Assembly: GCA_011634665.1 (NCBI GenBank)
Contig: WAEK01000004.1
Coordinates: 1 to 64,000, forward strand
Origin: Mortierella sp. BCC40632
Lineage: Eukaryota > Mortierellomycota > Mortierellomycetes > Mortierellales > Mortierellaceae
Direction of reading: 5' to 3'
Length of the DNA: 64,000 nt
Shown piece after piece: positions 61,640-64,000 of the stretch (the first letter of the stretch is position 1; each line of letters begins with the position of its first letter). Below the pieces are notes generated by a model that was not told where the DNA came from, did not search any database, and saw nothing but the letters and a program-made list of their open reading frames with translations. The translations under genes were made by a program, and so were the position numbers.

Positions 61640-64000
61640 TTCTTTCTCACTCCCACTCCCAGGACGCTCCCTACGGTGTTTTCATTGGCCAGAACCGATT
61701 CTATGGTGTTTTGGTGCTTTGGTTTTTTGGAGTGGGCTCGGATCACATGTACGCCACCAATGTACTGACCTCTCTCTCCCTCTCTCTTTCTCTTTCTACC
61801 AATCTATTTCTCTCTCTACCTCAATGATACTGTCGCGCTTTTGCTGCTGTCTTTCGACCTGACCCTACAAAAGCAGTCCAACTTTTTGCCTGGACAACTC
61901 GCCGACCTGTCGAACCCTCTGACCGTCAACAACCTCTATGCACGCTCCCTGCATACGCCCTTCTACCAAATGGACATGGGCATCGCTGAAAGAAATCGTC
62001 TTGGTTACAGGCCTGGACAGGCTACAGCAAGGTACAGTGCCCAGGCCTACCCCTCTCTCTCTTTCTTTCTCACCGCTCTTTCAATAGGGGTCATGCAGTG
62101 CTCTCCCGCGATGGATATCTTTTTAGTTTCTGACACTCGATATTCTCAATGACCCCGTTCCACAGCAGTAACATGACGTTGCTGGGCGCTTCCATGTCCG
62201 CACCACAAGATCGCTCCCGTCTCCCTGGATTCGATGTCAAGGCATACACATTCCGGAAGAAGCCTAGGCACTATGTTGCTCTTAAACCCAAGAACGCTCT
62301 CCGGATTGAGCCTATCATCTACCTTAAGACGAGCATCTTGGATGAGAACCGCCAGGTAGTCAAGAACTGGGACTTTTTGCGGTTCAAGATGGACCGATTC
62401 CGTGACAATGGTCAACCAAAGAAGAAACTGAGCCCTGAAGGTATTTTTTTTTCTTTCCTTTTAAAACTGGAAACTAATCAAACAAAAAAGGGGGCGAAGG
62501 GGGTTGCGGACCAAATAGGTGGCAGTCAATATACTAGTTAGTTCTCTAGAGACGATGGACTGGACCACACCACTAACCACTTTTTAATTTTGTGATATAG
62601 AAATGAGAGGGGCGAGAATTCTGGATGTTGATATTATCCTGGTTTCGCCAAACAACAGGGATCGGATCATCGAAGATTCTTGCCCTGCCTGTGTGATGCG
62701 CATGGTATGAACTTTGCTTCTCTGTCTCTCTACTGTTGGGAGCTAATACTTTGTCATCATGGTCAACTGACCTGTAATCTTACTTTTTTTCTTCTTGCTT
62801 TTCCATTTACAACGGCTACTTATCTTTACAGGATGGCGAAAGAAAGGTACATAGTCTTGGTTTATATGAAACCGTGGTTCATTGACCAATCAAGGGACAC
62901 ATTGGAACTTTGTCGTCATTAACACACGCCCTTTTCTTGCAACATGCTTATAGATTATGCACGTCCTTGCAAAGAATTTCAAGTTGAGTCCTATTGGAGA
63001 GCCACTAATCGACATCAGGAAGGGACATGCAGTTGTGTGTATCAAATTGAACTGTTACTGTGATCACCATAACGAACAAGAAGGATTTATCGTACGACTC
63101 CAGACTATGCCAGAGGTGGTGCGCATGGGCGGCTCAGTCAAACTACGCATTTGCTGTGAGGCTCGCTCCAAGACAGGGGCCACAGAACAGGATGCTGAAG
63201 AGGAGGATGGACTCACGGACATTGATGCACCAGCCTCGACAGGATCTCGATCCCCAGCCCCAGCGAATGACCAGATGCTACAGAGCCCATCATTGAGCTA
63301 TGAAAGCTCTAGTCCATTCATGAAGGGTCATCAACGCACACCCTCTTCCAACTCTAGCTCTATTGCCTCCCCTCGATCGATGGAAGAACGCGTCGTGAAC
63401 TCACTTGCGATTGAAAACGGCAGTGGGCCATCAACGTACAATCGGACCCCTGTTCCACCAAAGTTCCGTCAAATCTACCCATTGACCCCTAGTGAGGGCA
63501 CCATTCTCGGAGGCACCCGAGTTACTATCCATGGTGCACATTTTGACATGCTTCAGAACCCTGTGGTTTTCTTTGGAAAGACGCCTGCGGAGCTAGTGAC
63601 TATTTCTCATCATGATGTCATGGAATGCACCACACCACCAGCAGAGAACTTGAAACCTGGTATCGTAGCGGTCCAGATTGCCTCTTCGTCGTTCCCTCTC
63701 GGCGTTGAGACGGATAGCGTCGAGTTTTTGTACATGGCGCCTCCTGGTTATGACTTTTTGAACCTGGCTGCCACCTCGCTCTCGTACTCAATGTCGAATG
63801 AGTACCCACAGGACAATAGCGTAAGTTCTCCGGGTTTGTCTCTTGCTCGGATATAAAAGCTGTTGATAGTTTTCTCGTGACACTAATCTCGAAGTGATCC
63901 TTTATCTTTATTCTGCTAAATAGCTTTCTTATGTCTTGGGAGCCCATGGTAGCAATGCAACTTTGAACTTTGGTATTCTGGATGACACTTCAGCACTTCT
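59937..64000 (+). CDS. SPT23: SPT23/MGA2-like transcription factor with IPT/TIG domain (3' end outside window)
   Basis: In yeast, Spt23/Mga2 are ER-anchored activators released by proteasomal processing to induce the fatty-acid desaturase OLE1. Exon 1 (59937-60902) encodes a Gln/Pro-rich region with polyQ and ends LENYE. Further secure exons are 61874-62031, 62166-62440, 62601-62704, 62832-62846 (15 nt), 62954-63820 and 63924 onward; all join in frame. Pieces at 61036 (IILPPYASTFDPGFQW) and 61147 (ETIAPGVETHLPKID) are probable exons 2 and 3, with uncertain donors; 61663-61720 may hold another. Diagnostic: CPACVMRMDGERK then LNCYCDHHNEQEGF, the Cys/His core of Spt23/Mga2, then an IPT/TIG domain (IYPLTPSEGTILGGTRVTIH, VVFFGKTPAE). 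Ankyrin repeats and a membrane anchor, if present, lie beyond the window. Confidence 0.82.

Overview
The window is a fungal nuclear chromosome segment, most likely from an early-diverging Mucoromycota/Mortierellomycotina species (Mortierella sensu lato). Evidence: spliceosomal introns of about 100-150 nt, a velvet regulator, a class IV chitin synthase, a Zn2Cys6 factor, a single-exon unknown protein rich in Gln/Ser, and extreme CT/GA and poly-A/T simple repeats around every gene. A decayed element resembling a repeat family I associate with Mortierella genomes (XPG/FEN1-like nuclease plus TnpB/Fanzor-like RuvC protein) fits too. The lineage call is inference; no rRNA or tRNA was found.

Layout: (1) 138-220, last exon of an unrecognised + strand gene. 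(2) 2283-3896 +, PP2A catalytic subunit, five exons, exactly 309 aa. (3) 4880-6237 +, mitochondrial-type short-chain dehydrogenase, four exons. (4) 6868-12646 -, a 1,868-aa secreted, probably GPI-anchored, Asp/Lys/Gly-rich repeat protein. (5) 13935-18251 -, class IV (CHS3-type) chitin synthase, 1,360 aa. (6) 18252-27081, 8.8 kb of simple repeats without a recognised gene. (7) 27082-29454 -, unrecognised 790-aa protein. (8) 31062-33854 +, Zn2Cys6 transcription factor, divergent from (7). (9) 33855-36787, relic-like sequence with overlapping hairpins. (10) 36788-38713 -, mitochondrial adrenodoxin-type ferredoxin (Yah1), rebuilt from four exons. (11) 38714-45707, long repeat-rich gap with one weak exon candidate. 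(12) 45708-49096 +, VelB-like velvet regulator, seven exons. (13) 49830-53247 +, decayed composite nuclease element. (14) 55066-58038 +, Sad1/USP39 splicing factor, ten exons. (15) 59937 to window end +, SPT23/MGA2-like IPT/TIG transcription factor, cut by the window edge.

Functionally this is mostly ordinary eukaryotic housekeeping and regulation: phosphatase signalling, redox/Fe-S biogenesis, splicing, cell wall synthesis and surface, and three regulators. The two cell-surface genes (4 and 5) are adjacent, on the same strand and in tandem. Exon joins were checked by reading-frame arithmetic; every multi-exon gene closes in frame, except exons 2-4 of the last gene, which I could not fix.

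Most unusual points: the composite XPG-like plus Fanzor-like relic; the homogenised 8-residue repeat array in the surface protein; a strand polarity of pyrimidine tracts that follows gene direction almost everywhere; a Val in place of the Thr of the PP2A C-terminal tail; a GC-AG intron in the Sad1 gene and a 15-nt microexon in the IPT gene.
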